NCBI RefSeq assembly: GCF_016583645.1
Contig: NZ_NRRL01000021.1
Location: forward strand, 1 to 64,000
Origin: Rhodovibrio sodomensis
GTDB taxonomy: Bacteria; Pseudomonadota; Alphaproteobacteria; Kiloniellales; Rhodovibrionaceae
Direction: 5' to 3'
DNA: 64,000 bases
This document shows positions 41,077 to 51,480 of this stretch, in pieces. Position numbers and translations under genes: made by a program. Under the pieces are notes generated by a model. The model had not been told where the DNA came from. It searched no databases and saw only the letters and a list, made by a program, of their open reading frames with translations. Numbering within the stretch: the stretch's first letter is position 1; every line of letters starts with the position of its first letter.

Positions 41077-42255
41077 ATGAGCGTCAAGACGGTCAACGCC
41101 CGCAGCCTCGCGGCCTACGCGAGCGATCCCGACGCCTCGCGCGGGCGGCGGCACGCCGAGCCCGAAAGCGCGACCCGCAGCGTGTTCCAGCGCGACCGCG
41201 ACCGGATCGTCCACTCCGGCGCGTTCCGGCGGCTGCAGTACAAGACCCAGGTGTTCGTCTACCACGAGGGCGATTACTTCCGTACCCGCCTGACCCACAG
41301 CCTGGAGGTGGCGCAGATCACCCGGTCGGTCTGCCGCCAGCTGGGCCTGAACGAGGACCTGGCGGAGGCGGTCGCGCTCGCCCACGATCTCGGCCACACG
41401 CCGTTCGGCCACGCCGGCGAGGAGGAGTTGGGCCGGCAGCTGAAGGCGCACCGGGCGGGCAGTTTCGACCACAACGTGCAGACCTTCCGGATCCTGACCG
41501 CGTTGGAGCATCGCTACGCCGGCTTCGACGGGCTGAACCTGACCTGGGAAAGCCTGGAAGGTGTGGTCAAGCACAACGGGCCGGTGCGCGAGCCGGCGCC
41601 GGAGCTGAGCGCGTTCTGCCGGGACTTCGACCTCGAACTGGGCACCCATGCGGGCCCGGAGGCGCAGGTGGCGGCGCTGGCCGACGACATCGCCTACGAC
41701 AACCACGACATCGACGACGGCCTGCGCGCCGGGCTGTTCACGCTCGCCGAGTTGGAAGACCTGGACCTGGTCGGCCCGGTGCTGCACGAGGTGCGCGCCG
41801 CGCATCCCGGGATCGACGAGCCGCGGCTGATCCACGAGGCGGTGCGGCGGATGATCGACCGCATGGTCGGCGACCTGTTGAGCGAGACGCAGCGCCGGCT
41901 GCACGAGCTGGCGCCGGACAGTCCGGCGGCGGTGCGCGGGGCGTCCGCGCCGGTGGTTGCGTTCTCCGACGCCATGCGTCAGAAGGAGCGCGCGCTGCGC
42001 CAGTTCCTGTTCGAACGCATGTACCGCCACTTCAAGGTCAACCGCATGACCCAGAAGGTGCGGCGCGTGGTGCGCGAACTGTTCGAGCAGTACACGCGGG
42101 CGCCCAACTGCCTGCCGCCCGACTGGCGCGCCCACGCCGAGGCGCTGGACGCCCCGCAGCGCGCCCGGGTGGTGGGCGACTACATCGCCGGCATGACCGA
42201 CCGCTACGCCATCGAGGAACACCGCAAGCTGTTCGACGTGACGGCTGCGACGTAA
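41077..42255 (+). CDS. dgt: Deoxyguanosinetriphosphate triphosphohydrolase-like protein
   Basis: This 392-residue HD-domain enzyme removes triphosphate from dNTPs. The HD metal site is built from His in TRLTHSLEVAQI, His-Asp in ALAHDLGHTPFGHAGE, and Asp in ADDIAYDNHDIDDG. YKTQVF and SAFRRLQYKTQ-like blocks near residue 50 are typical of the dGTPase-like subgroup. I chose ATG 41077 (MSVKTVNARSL); the open frame extends to 41038. It heads the dgt-argS-SPOR-nagZ-scpAB run, which is conserved in alphaproteobacteria. Confidence 0.93.
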   Translation: MSVKTVNARSLAAYASDPDASRGRRHAEPESATRSVFQRDRDRIVHSGAFRRLQYKTQVFVYHEGDYFRTRLTHSLEVAQITRSVCRQLGLNEDLAEAVALAHDLGHTPFGHAGEEELGRQLKAHRAGSFDHNVQTFRILTALEHRYAGFDGLNLTWESLEGVVKHNGPVREPAPELSAFCRDFDLELGTHAGPEAQVAALADDIAYDNHDIDDGLRAGLFTLAELEDLDLVGPVLHEVRAAHPGIDEPRLIHEAVRRMIDRMVGDLLSETQRRLHELAPDSPAAVRGASAPVVAFSDAMRQKERALRQFLFERMYRHFKVNRMTQKVRRVVRELFEQYTRAPNCLPPDWRAHAEALDAPQRARVVGDYIAGMTDRYAIEEHRKLFDVTAAT

Positions 42256-42312
42256 GAGATCAGCACCCCGCGCACCACCGCCGGGGTCGAGACGCTGGGT
42301 ACGCGAGATCCG

Positions 42313-44067
42313 ATGAACTTCTATACCGCCTTCCGCGACCGCATCGTCCGGGAGCTCGCGGCCCTACAGGACGCCGGCACGCTGCCGGGCGGCCTGGAGC
42401 TGGCCAACGTCAAGGTGGAGCCGCCGCGCGATCCCGCCCACGGCGACATCGCGACCAACGCCGCGATGGTGCTGGCCAAGCCGGCCGGGATGAAGCCGCG
42501 CGAGATCGCCGAGCCGCTGGCCGAGCGGCTGCGCGCGCTCGACGAGATTACGGCATGCGAGGTTGCCGGGCCCGGCTTCGTCAACATGCGCCTCGCCACC
42601 CCCTTCTGGGCGGAACTGCTGGCCCGGCTGCTGCAAGCCGGCCGCGACTGGGGCGCGAGCGACCTGGGGCAGGGCACGCCCGTCAACATCGAGTACGTCT
42701 CCGCCAACCCGACCGGACCGCTCACCGTCGGGCACGCCCGCGGCGCAGTCGTCGGCGACGCGCTGGCGGGCTTGCTGTCCAAGGTCGGCTATGACGTCTG
42801 CCGCGAGTATTACGTCAACGACGCCGGCGGGCAGGTCGATACGCTCGCCCGGTCCGCCCACCTGCGCTACCGCGAGGCGTTGGGCGAGCAGATCGGCCAG
42901 ATTCCCGAGGGCCTCTATCCGGGCGACTACCTGAAGGATGTCGGCCGGGCGCTGGCCGAGCGCGACGGCGCCAAGTGGCAGGCGGTCGACGAAAGCGCGT
43001 GGCTGCCGGAGGTGCGCCGGTTCGCGATCGACCAGCTGATGGCGCTGGTGCGCGAAGATCTGGCCGCGATGGGCGTCCAGCACGACGTATTCACGAGCGA
43101 ACGCGAACTGACCCAGGCCGGCGCGGTCGAGGAAGTGCTGGGCTACCTGGAAGCGCGCGGACTGATCTACACCGGCGTGCTCGAGCCGCCCAAGGGCAAG
43201 AAGCCGGAGGATTGGGAAGAGCGCCCGCAGACGCTGTTCAAGGCGAGCGCGTTCGGCGACGACGTCGACCGGCCGATCCGCAAGCACGACGGTTCCTGGA
43301 CCTACTTCGCCGCCGACATGGCCAACCACCTGGCCAAGTATCGGCGCGGCTACGCCCGGATGATCAACGTGTGGGGCGCCGACCACGGCGGCTACGTCAA
43401 GCGCATGCAGGCGGCCGTGAAGGCGCTGACCGACGGCGAAGGGCATCTGCACGTCGCGCTGTGCCAGCTGGTCAAGCTGCTGCGCGCGGGCGAGCCCGTG
43501 AAGATGTCCAAGCGCTCCGGCAATTTCGTCACCCTGCGCGAGGTGGTCGACGAGGTCGGCAAGGACGTCGTGCGGTTCATCATGCTGACCCGCAAGAACG
43601 ACGCGCAGCTGGAGTTCGACCTGGAGAAGGTGGTCGAACAGTCCAAGGACAATCCGGTGTTCTACGTGCAGTACGCCCACGCGCGCTGCCACTCGGTGCT
43701 GCGCCACGCGGAAGCCGAGATGCCGGAGATCGCGCTCGACGGGACCGCGCTCGCGCAGGCACGGCTGTCGCGCTTGACCGACTCCGAGGAAATCGGGCTT
43801 ATCAAATACCTAGCCGGTTGGCCGCGCACGGTGGAAGGCGCGGCGGAGGCGTACGAACCGCACCGCCTGGCGTTCTACCTGCACGACGTGGCGGCGGCGT
43901 TCCACGGGCTGTGGACCAAGGGCAAGGACGACGCCGCCCTGCGCTTCCTGCAGCCCGACGACCCAGAGCTGACGCGCGCGCGTCTGGCGCTGGTGCGCGG
44001 GACGCAGCAGACGATCGCGTCGGGTCTGGAGATCATGGGCGTGGATCCGCTGGAGGAGTTGCGCTAG
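42313..44067 (+). CDS. argS: Arginyl-tRNA synthetase
   Basis: This 584-residue class I synthetase has the N-terminal Add-1 domain that reads the tRNA D-loop (about 1-110). The HIGH-type motif lies in [14 protein letters not shown] near residue 135, and the KMSKS-like loop in [10 protein letters not shown] near residue 396, followed by the all-helical anticodon-binding domain. Length is normal. The stop codon is immediately followed by the ATG of the SPOR gene with no gap. Confidence 0.97.
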   Translation: MNFYTAFRDRIVRELAALQDAGTLPGGLELANVKVEPPRDPAHGDIATNAAMVLAKPAGMKPREIAEPLAERLRALDEITACEVAGPGFVNMRLATPFWAELLARLLQAGRDWGASDLGQGTPVNIEYVSANPTGPLTVGHARGAVVGDALAGLLSKVGYDVCREYYVNDAGGQVDTLARSAHLRYREALGEQIGQIPEGLYPGDYLKDVGRALAERDGAKWQAVDESAWLPEVRRFAIDQLMALVREDLAAMGVQHDVFTSERELTQAGAVEEVLGYLEARGLIYTGVLEPPKGKKPEDWEERPQTLFKASAFGDDVDRPIRKHDGSWTYFAADMANHLAKYRRGYARMINVWGADHGGYVKRMQAAVKALTDGEGHLHVALCQLVKLLRAGEPVKMSKRSGNFVTLREVVDEVGKDVVRFIMLTRKNDAQLEFDLEKVVEQSKDNPVFYVQYAHARCHSVLRHAEAEMPEIALDGTALAQARLSRLTDSEEIGLIKYLAGWPRTVEGAAEAYEPHRLAFYLHDVAAAFHGLWTKGKDDAALRFLQPDDPELTRARLALVRGTQQTIASGLEIMGVDPLEELR

Positions 44068-45096
44068 ATGCCGTCCGACCGAGGCCCGACCGACCCCCGT
44101 CGGCCCCGCGCCAGCGACGATGGCCGCGACGCGCGCGGCCGCGACGACTGGGACGCGGAGGACGACCTTGGGCCGGTGCACGAGCAGCGCTCCGCCAGCG
44201 ATTATTACGACGACGATCCCTACGACGACTACGACGACGGGCCCCGCCTGCTCGCCCGGCGGCTGGTGCAGGGCGGCGTCGCGCTGCTGGCGGTGGTGCT
44301 GTTCCTGGGCGTGGTCTGGTACGCCTACACCTGGGGCAGCCGCTCGGCCGCGACCGGCGACGTGCCGGTGGTCGCCGCGCCGGAGGGGCCCGAGAAGGTC
44401 GAGCCCAAGGATCCCGGCGGCATGGACGTGCCGCACCAGGACAAGCTGCTGCTGAACCAGGACGGCGAGGGCAACGGCGGCCAGGTCGAACGCCTGCTGC
44501 CGCCGCCGGAGGAGCCGCGCCCGCCAGCGCAGAGCCAGCCGGCGCAGCCCGCGGATCCGCAGCAGGGCGAGGGCACCCCGCCCGCCGACGGCGGCGACGG
44601 TCGGCAAGTCGCCGACTTGCCGGAGACGACCGTGCCTGACCAGAGCATGCCCGAAGCCGGGACCGGCGGCACGCCCCCAGAGTCCGACGGCGACGCCCAA
44701 TCAGCCGACGGGGCGACCCGCACGCCCGAGCGCAAGCCGGGCGGCGACGGCGCGAGCGGGTCGCAGAGCAGCCAGACGGAGACGGCCGCGGCCGATCCGG
44801 CGCAGAGCGGGGCCGAGGCGACGGGCCAGCCGGATCGCGCCCCGGCGGAGGGCCGGTTCGCCGTGCAGCTCGCCGCGTTTACCAGCGAGCAGGCCGCGCG
44901 CCAGGCCTGGTCGTCCTACCAGCAGCGGTTCCCCGACATCTTGGGCGGGCAGCAACTTCTGCTGCAGAACGCGGAAGTCAACGGGCAGATGTTCTGGCGC
45001 GTGCGGACCGGCCCGTTCGCCGACCGGTCGGCGGCGCAGAGCCTGTGCAACCGGTTGCAGGCCGAGGACCAAGCCTGCCTGCCGGTGACCCGCTAG
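44068..45096 (+). CDS. SPOR domain-containing membrane protein
   Basis: This 342-residue protein has an acidic cytoplasmic start (about 1-70, rich in Asp and Tyr), one membrane helix (about 70-90), a long Pro/Gln/Gly-rich periplasmic linker and a C-terminal SPOR domain (about 262-340, beginning GRFAVQLAAFTSEQAARQAW). SPOR domains bind denuded peptidoglycan at division sites. It directly follows argS and is followed by nagZ after 4 bases, a conserved cell-wall gene pairing. Confidence 0.88.
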   Translation: MPSDRGPTDPRRPRASDDGRDARGRDDWDAEDDLGPVHEQRSASDYYDDDPYDDYDDGPRLLARRLVQGGVALLAVVLFLGVVWYAYTWGSRSAATGDVPVVAAPEGPEKVEPKDPGGMDVPHQDKLLLNQDGEGNGGQVERLLPPPEEPRPPAQSQPAQPADPQQGEGTPPADGGDGRQVADLPETTVPDQSMPEAGTGGTPPESDGDAQSADGATRTPERKPGGDGASGSQSSQTETAAADPAQSGAEATGQPDRAPAEGRFAVQLAAFTSEQAARQAWSSYQQRFPDILGGQQLLLQNAEVNGQMFWRVRTGPFADRSAAQSLCNRLQAEDQACLPVTR

Positions 45097-45100
45097 CTGG

Positions 45101-46114
45101 ATGCCGCGGCGCGCGATCCTGGGCTGTGCCGGCCCGCAGCTGACCCGCGACGAGCGGCGCTTCTTCGCCGAGCAGGATCCGCTCGGCTTCATCCTGTTCG
45201 CGCGCAATTGCGAAAATCCCGAGCAGGTCCGCGCGCTGGTCGACCAGCTGCGCGATTCGGTCGGCCGGGCCGACGCCCCGGTGCTGATCGACCAGGAAGG
45301 CGGCCGGGTGCAGCGGCTGAAGCCGCCGACCTGGCGCCACGCGCCGGCCCCCGGACGCTTTGCCGAGCTGGCCGAGCGCGACCTGGACGCGGCGCGCGAA
45401 GCCGCGCAGTTGAACGCCCGTCTGCTGGCCCACGAGCTCGGCGAGCTCGGCATCACGGTGGATTGCGTCCCCTGCCTGGACATTCGGGTGCCTGGGGCGA
45501 GCGAGGTGATCGGCGACCGGTCGTTCGGCGCCGACCCCGGCCTGATCGCCGCGCTCGGCAAGGCGGTGGTCGACGGCCTGCTGACCGGCGGCGTGCTGCC
45601 GACCATCAAGCACGTCCCGGGCCACGGCCGCGCGCTGGTCGACAGCCACCACGAACTGCCGCGCGTGGCCGCCGACCTTGCGACCCTGCGTGCCAGCGAC
45701 TTCCGGCCGTTCGCCGAGCTGGTCGGGGCGTACTGGGCGATGACCGCGCACGTGATCTACACGGCGATTGATCCCGACCGGCCGGCCACCCTGTCGCCCT
45801 CGGTGATCGGCGAGACGATCCGGGACGAGATCGGCTTCGACGGCGTTCTGATCTCCGACGACCTGTCGATGCAGGCGCTTTCCGGCGGGTTCGCCGAGCG
45901 CGCCGCCGGGTCGCTCGCGGCCGGTTGCGATCTCGTGCTGCACTGCAACGGCGCGCGCGAAGAGATGGCCGCCGTGATGGCCGGTACCGGCGCGCTGGAC
46001 GGCGAGACCATGCGCCGGGTGCAGATGGGCGAGCGGGCGCGCCGCGCCTGGGCCCGGCCGCTCGACGCCGAGGCGGCCCGGCGACAGCTTGACGCCCTGC
46101 TGGCGGGCGCGTAG
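45101..46114 (+). CDS. nagZ: Beta-N-acetylhexosaminidase NagZ
   Basis: This family 3 glycoside hydrolase of 337 residues removes GlcNAc from muropeptides during wall recycling. The catalytic His-Asp dyad loop lies in KHVPGHGRALVDSHHELP, the nucleophile Asp in ISDDLSMQALSG, and substrate contacts in LIDQEGGRVQRL. The length and motifs match cytosolic NagZ. Starting ATG is four bases after the SPOR gene stop. It is followed after 35 bases by scpA. Confidence 0.95.
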   Translation: MPRRAILGCAGPQLTRDERRFFAEQDPLGFILFARNCENPEQVRALVDQLRDSVGRADAPVLIDQEGGRVQRLKPPTWRHAPAPGRFAELAERDLDAAREAAQLNARLLAHELGELGITVDCVPCLDIRVPGASEVIGDRSFGADPGLIAALGKAVVDGLLTGGVLPTIKHVPGHGRALVDSHHELPRVAADLATLRASDFRPFAELVGAYWAMTAHVIYTAIDPDRPATLSPSVIGETIRDEIGFDGVLISDDLSMQALSGGFAERAAGSLAAGCDLVLHCNGAREEMAAVMAGTGALDGETMRRVQMGERARRAWARPLDAEAARRQLDALLAGA

Positions 46115-46149
46115 CCACACACCCTGTTGGTTCTGGAGCCTGGCAGCCG

Positions 46150-47073
46150 GTGAGCAACGTCGTTCCGTTCGAGGAAGATCCGCCACGCCGCGACGCCGAC
46201 GGCAACCCGGAGCGGCTGGTCGTTGACCTGGGCGGCTTCGAGGGGCCGATCGACGTGCTGCTGCAGCTGGCGCGCGACCAGAAGGTCGACATCACCCAGC
46301 TGTCCATCCTGTCGCTCGCCGAGCAGTACCTCGCGTTCGTGCGCGCGGCGCGCCGTTTGCGCCTCGAACTGGCGGCCGACTACCTCGTGATGGCGGCCTG
46401 GCTCGCCTACCTGAAATCGCGCCTGCTGCTGCCCGAGCAGGAGAGCCAGGAGGAGGAGCCCTCGGGCGCGGAGATGGCCGCCGCCCTGCGCTTCCAGCTG
46501 CAGCGCCTGCAGGCGATGCAGGATGCCGGCAAGAAGCTGATGGCGCGCCCGCGCCTGGGGCAGGAGGTGTTCGCCCGCGGCGAGCCGATGGAGATCCCGG
46601 TCGTCGACCGGCCGAGCTACCAATGCTCGCTGTACGAACTGCTGCAGGCGTACGCCCGGCAGAAGGTGCATCACGAACCCGAAAGCCTGCGCGTCGATCC
46701 GCACGACCTCTACTCGGTCGAGGATGCGCTGGGCCGGCTGAAGCGCCTGCTGGGCGTCGCGCCGACCTGGAGCACGCTGGCGGCGTTCCTGCCGCCCGGC
46801 ATGGACAGCGGTTTGCGCCGGCGCAGCGCGTTCGCCGCAACCTTCGCCGCCAGCCTGGAGATGGTTCGCGACGGCAAGGTCGACCTGCGCCAGGACGAGA
46901 CTTTCGGCCCGATCTTCCTGCGCCCGCGCGCGCCGGAGGACGCGGACCAGGAAGCCGGCGAGGTCGGACCTGCGGATGGCGACGGCGATGACGGCGGTGG
47001 CGACGGGGGCGGCGACGACGACGAGGGCGTTGGGGGCAACCACGGCGGCGGCGACGGGGGCCGGCCGGCATGA
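46150..47073 (+). CDS. scpA: Segregation and condensation protein ScpA
   Basis: This kleisin subunit of SMC-ScpAB has 307 residues. The N-terminal block LGGFEGPIDVLLQLARDQKVDI and LAADYLVMAAWLAYLKSRLLLP are family hallmarks and bind the SMC neck; the C-terminal winged helix (about 215-265) binds the SMC cap. A Gly/Asp-rich tail of about 40 residues follows. The start is GTG, and its last four bases overlap the scpB start (ATGA), indicating translational coupling. Confidence 0.93.
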   Translation: MSNVVPFEEDPPRRDADGNPERLVVDLGGFEGPIDVLLQLARDQKVDITQLSILSLAEQYLAFVRAARRLRLELAADYLVMAAWLAYLKSRLLLPEQESQEEEPSGAEMAAALRFQLQRLQAMQDAGKKLMARPRLGQEVFARGEPMEIPVVDRPSYQCSLYELLQAYARQKVHHEPESLRVDPHDLYSVEDALGRLKRLLGVAPTWSTLAAFLPPGMDSGLRRRSAFAATFAASLEMVRDGKVDLRQDETFGPIFLRPRAPEDADQEAGEVGPADGDGDDGGGDGGGDDDEGVGGNHGGGDGGRPA

Positions 47074-47774
47074 GCGACTCCCGTTTCGAGCGGCTGCGCC
47101 TGTTGGAAGCCGTTCTGTTCGCCGCGGCGGAGCCCAAGACCCCAGGCGAACTGTCGCGCCATCTGCCCGCGGACGCTGACGTCGGCGACCTGCTCAGCGA
47201 ACTGCAGCAGCTGTACGCCAACCGCGGCGTTCAGCTGCGCCGGATCGGCGGCGCGTATGCCTTCCGAACGGCGGAAGATCTGGCGGGCCAGTTGCGGATC
47301 GACCGCGAGGTCACCCGCAAGCTGTCGCGCGCGGCCGTGGAGACGCTGGCGATCGTCGCCTATCACCAGCCGGTCACCCGCGGCGAGATCGAGGAGATCC
47401 GCGGGGTCAGCCTGAACAAGGGGACGCTGGACACCCTGCTGGAGGCGGAGTTCATCCGCCCGCGCGGCCGCCGGCAGACACCGGGTCGGCCGGTCACCTG
47501 GTGCACCACGCAGAGCTTCCTGGACCACTTCGGGCTGAGCGAGATCAAGGACCTGCCGGGGCTCGAGGAGCTCAAGGCGTCCGGGCTGATCGACCAGCGC
47601 CCGGCGATGGCCTCGCTGTCCGCCCGCGGCCTGCTGGGCGAGGCGGCCGAGCAGGACGATCCGGAAGACGACGGCGACGGGTCCGAAGGGTCCGAGGAGC
47701 GGCTGGATCCCGACTTCGGCGAAGATCTGGTCGAGCCGGGCGAGGCCGGCGACGGCGGCACCGAACCCCGCTGA
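47070..47774 (+). CDS. scpB: Segregation and condensation protein ScpB
   Basis: This 234-residue protein binds ScpA and helps the SMC complex compact the origin region. It has two winged helices; family blocks are LEAVLFAAAEPKT, LAIVAYHQPVTRGEIEEIRGV, GRPVTWCTTQSFLDHFGL and the KDLPGLEELKASGLI stretch. The Gly/Asp/Glu-rich acidic tail from about residue 195 is typical of alphaproteobacterial members. It overlaps scpA by four bases. The next gene is an ABC ATPase that is unusual at this place. Confidence 0.94.
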   Translation: MSDSRFERLRLLEAVLFAAAEPKTPGELSRHLPADADVGDLLSELQQLYANRGVQLRRIGGAYAFRTAEDLAGQLRIDREVTRKLSRAAVETLAIVAYHQPVTRGEIEEIRGVSLNKGTLDTLLEAEFIRPRGRRQTPGRPVTWCTTQSFLDHFGLSEIKDLPGLEELKASGLIDQRPAMASLSARGLLGEAAEQDDPEDDGDGSEGSEERLDPDFGEDLVEPGEAGDGGTEPR

Positions 47775-47820
47775 CCCCCGGTCTGCGCGTCCCGCGTGGC
47801 CGGGCGCGTCCCGCGTCCGC

Positions 47821-47849
47821 TTGAACCGCTAGCCCGCCTGGCATAGGTA
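47821..47849 (+). promoter_or_regulatory. Candidate promoter of the ABC ATPase gene
   Basis: TTGAAC (47821-47826) and TAGGTA (47844-47849) are 17 bases apart, 80 bases before the ATG at 47930. It would separate expression of the ATPase from the scpAB operon. Confidence 0.35.
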
Positions 47850-47929
47850 GTCGGGGCGGACGGCCGCCAGGCTGGAGCTGACGGCGCGGCCGCTCACCCC
47901 TTCTTTTCGTCCGGAATACCGGCCGCTTC

Positions 47930-49036
<1,107 letters not shown>

Positions 49037-49168
49037 TCGGGCACCGGACCCCCGACCGGATCGGCCGGCGGGTCGCGCCGTTGCGGCCCCCCAGGCTTTC
49101 TGCAATAGTCCGCTCGGGCGCCTGAAAAACTGGCGAACGACGACCTTCTCTCTCAAGGAGATCCCGGT

Positions 49169-49471
49169 ATGGGAACGTTTAGTATCTGGCACTGGCTCAT
49201 CGTCCTGGCCGTCGTGCTGATCCTGTTTGGCGGCGGCGGCAAGATCCCCAAGCTGATGAAGGACATGGGCAGCGGGATCAACGCCTTCAAAAAGGGTCTG
49301 AAGGACGACGACAAGAAGGCCGAGGCCGACGAGGCCGAGGCCGAGCCGAAGAAGATCGAGGGCGAGGCGACCACGGCCCAGTCCAGTACGGCCCAGTCCA
49401 GTACGGCCCAGGCCAGCACCGACGCCGACACGCAGAGCCAGGACAAGGACCGCAAGGCGGCCAACGGCTGA
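49169..49471 (+). CDS. tatA: Sec-independent translocase subunit TatA
   Basis: This 100-residue protein has one N-terminal membrane helix ([17 protein letters not shown]), the hinge and an amphipathic helix ([24 protein letters not shown]), followed by a charged tail. It forms the TatA pore with TatB and TatC, which move folded proteins. A tandem 15-bp repeat (about 49377-49410) encodes two TAQSS units in the tail. It is followed by tatB and tatC. Confidence 0.95.
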   Translation: MGTFSIWHWLIVLAVVLILFGGGGKIPKLMKDMGSGINAFKKGLKDDDKKAEADEAEAEPKKIEGEATTAQSSTAQSSTAQASTDADTQSQDKDRKAANG

Positions 49472-49510
49472 GCCGCCGCGTGCGCCAGCGTTCCTGACCC
49501 CGACGTTGTT

Positions 49511-49550
49511 GCGGCCCGCGCCAACCGGATCGCCCCGGGGCGCGGGCCGC
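49511..49550. other. GC-rich hairpin between tatA and tatB
   Basis: GCGGCCCGCGCC (49511-49522) pairs with GGCGCGGGCCGC (49539-49550), a perfect 12-bp stem. There is no T-run, so it may act as an attenuator or mRNA-stabilising element that sets the TatA:TatB ratio rather than a terminator. Confidence 0.45.
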
Positions 49551-49592
49551 GCTCGCCTACCCTAGTTTCCGCCCGCGCGAACAGGCCCCGCC

Positions 49593-50372
49593 ATGTTTGA
49601 CATCGGCTGGTCCGAAATGGCGATGATCGCTCTTCTGGCGCTCATCGTGATCGGACCGAAAGACCTGCCGACCGTGATGCGCACGATCGGCCAGTACACG
49701 CGCAAGGCGCGGATGATGGCGCGCGACTTCCAGTCCAGCCTCGACGATATGATGCACGAGACCGAGCTGGACGAGGCCCGCAAGACGGTCGAGAAGGCGT
49801 GCACCTACAATCCGAAGGACGAGATCGAGCGCGAAGTCGATCCCGACGGCTCGGTCCGCGAAACCGCGGCCGAGTTCGATCGGGAAACCCGGGCACACGA
49901 CGCCGAGACCGACGACGGCGGCACAGGCGGCGGCGCGTCGGATAAGGCGGCGTCCAACAGGTCCGCGAGCGCGACGTCGTCGGGCGGGAGCGCCGCCGGC
50001 TCCGGCACGAAGACGTCCGGGACCAAATCGTCCGGCGCGAAGACTTCCGGGACGAAGAGCTCCGGCGGCACCAAGACCAAGAGCGCCGGCACCGCGACGG
50101 GCGCCACCGGAAGCACGAAGTCTTCGGGATCGAAAAGCGCGGCGGGCGCCAAGAGCACGGGCGCCAAGAGCGGCGGCCAATCCACCCGTGCCAGGTCGAC
50201 CGGCACGAAGGCGCAGGGCGGCAAATCGACGGGCACGAAATCCTCGGACAGCAAGTCGGGCGGCGCCAAGTCGACAGGGTCCAAGTCGACAGGGTCCAAG
50301 TCGACGGGGACCAAGTCTGGCGGCACCAAATCCGGCGGCAACAAGAAAGCCGACAGCCCGGCTTCGAGCTAG
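49593..50372 (+). CDS. tatB: Sec-independent translocase subunit TatB, with long repetitive tail
   Basis: The first 90 residues are a standard TatB: membrane helix (MFDIGWSEMAMIALLALIVIGP), then DLPTVMRTIGQYTRKAR and the amphipathic helix that binds substrates. After about residue 110 comes a 150-residue tail made of Lys, Ser, Thr and Gly with repeats such as TKSSG and SKSTG. E. coli TatB has about 170 residues in total. The DNA shows 15-bp tandem units near 50277-50305. The tail is positively charged and probably unstructured; whether it affects function is not known. Confidence 0.9.
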   Translation: MFDIGWSEMAMIALLALIVIGPKDLPTVMRTIGQYTRKARMMARDFQSSLDDMMHETELDEARKTVEKACTYNPKDEIEREVDPDGSVRETAAEFDRETRAHDAETDDGGTGGGASDKAASNRSASATSSGGSAAGSGTKTSGTKSSGAKTSGTKSSGGTKTKSAGTATGATGSTKSSGSKSAAGAKSTGAKSGGQSTRARSTGTKAQGGKSTGTKSSDSKSGGAKSTGSKSTGSKSTGTKSGGTKSGGNKKADSPASS

Positions 50373-50476
50373 GTCGGCACGTGCGCCGGCAGCGACGCGC
50401 CGACCAAGCGCGCCGCCAGCCGGCGAGGCGGGCGCGTTAGGCTGCGGCGACCAAGGTTAGAAGGGCGCATTCGGGC

Positions 50477-51289
50477 GTGAGCGAGGACACCTACGACGAC
50501 CGCAAGATGCCGCTGCTCGATCACCTCATCGAGCTGCGCAACCGCATGCTGTGGAGTATCGGCGCGCTCATCGTCGGTTTCCTGATCTGCTTCTTCTTCG
50601 CCGAGGCGCTGTTCAACTTCCTGGTCGATCCGCTGGCCGACCTGCTGCAGCGCCGCGGGCTCGAGCAGGGCTACCGGCGGATGATCTTCACCGACCTCAC
50701 CGAGGTCTTCTTCACCTACATCAAGGTGGCCTTCTTCTTCGGCGCCTTCATCACCTGTCCGATCTTCCTGACCCAGTTCTGGCTGTTCCTGGCGCCCGGC
50801 CTGTACCGGCACGAGAAGAAGGCGCTGGCGCCGTTCCTGGTGGCCTCGCCGATCCTGTTCTTCATGGGCGGCGCGCTGGTTTACTGGGCGATCTTCCCGC
50901 TGGCCTGGGAGTTCTTCTTGTCGTTCGAGACCTCGGGCGCCGGCGGCAACCTGCCGATTCAGCTGGAAGCCAAGGTCAACGAGTACCTCGGCCTGGTGAT
51001 GAAGCTGATCTTCGCGTTCGGCCTGTGCTTCCAGCTGCCGGTGGTGATGACGCTGATGGCGCGCGTCGGCCTGGCGACCAGCGAGGGCATGCGGCGCAAG
51101 CGCAAGTACGCCATCGTCGGCGTGTTCGTCGTCGCGGCGATCTTTACCCCGCCGGACCCGCTCAGCCAGATCTCGCTCGCGGTGCCGATCATCATCCTCT
51201 ACGAGGTCTCGATCTGGATGGCCCGGATGACCGAGCGCAAGCGCGCCGAGGCCGAGGCCGAGGTCGACCGCGAGGTCAACGACGAGTAG
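50477..51289 (+). CDS. tatC: Sec-independent translocase subunit TatC
   Basis: This 270-residue, six-helix membrane protein recognises twin-arginine signal peptides. Family blocks are MPLLDHLIELRNRMLW, the YRRMIFTDLTEVFFTYIK loop, and FGLCFQLPVV with the following helix. The glutamate that binds the signal (in TEVFFTY) is present. The start is GTG at 50477. It is the last tat gene and is followed by a strong hairpin (51299-51330). Confidence 0.95.
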   Translation: MSEDTYDDRKMPLLDHLIELRNRMLWSIGALIVGFLICFFFAEALFNFLVDPLADLLQRRGLEQGYRRMIFTDLTEVFFTYIKVAFFFGAFITCPIFLTQFWLFLAPGLYRHEKKALAPFLVASPILFFMGGALVYWAIFPLAWEFFLSFETSGAGGNLPIQLEAKVNEYLGLVMKLIFAFGLCFQLPVVMTLMARVGLATSEGMRRKRKYAIVGVFVVAAIFTPPDPLSQISLAVPIIILYEVSIWMARMTERKRAEAEAEVDREVNDE

Positions 51290-51298
51290 CGCCGCGCG

Positions 51299-51330
51299 CC
51301 CCGGCGGCCCGATCGACCGGGCCGCCGGGG
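51299..51330. other. Strong GC hairpin between tatC and serS
   Basis: CCCCGGCGGCCCG (51299-51311) pairs perfectly with CGGGCCGCCGGGG (51318-51330) around a six-base loop. No T-run follows. It probably slows or partly ends transcription at the tat/serS boundary. Confidence 0.5.
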
Positions 51331-51480
51331 CCGGCGACTCCGGTCGCGCCCCTTGTGCCGGCGCGGTCATGGACGGGTAACCACCCAGGCCTTATAACGC
51401 CTGCGGTTATTTGACGGGGCCGCGGCGACTGAGTTGGCAGGCGGCGCGTCCCGAACGGCGAATCGTGAACGAAAGACGCC

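Noticed and set aside
40936..42222. 428-codon minus-strand frame opposite dgt
   Set aside because: Shadow of dgt, which has complete HD motifs; the antisense product has no motifs.
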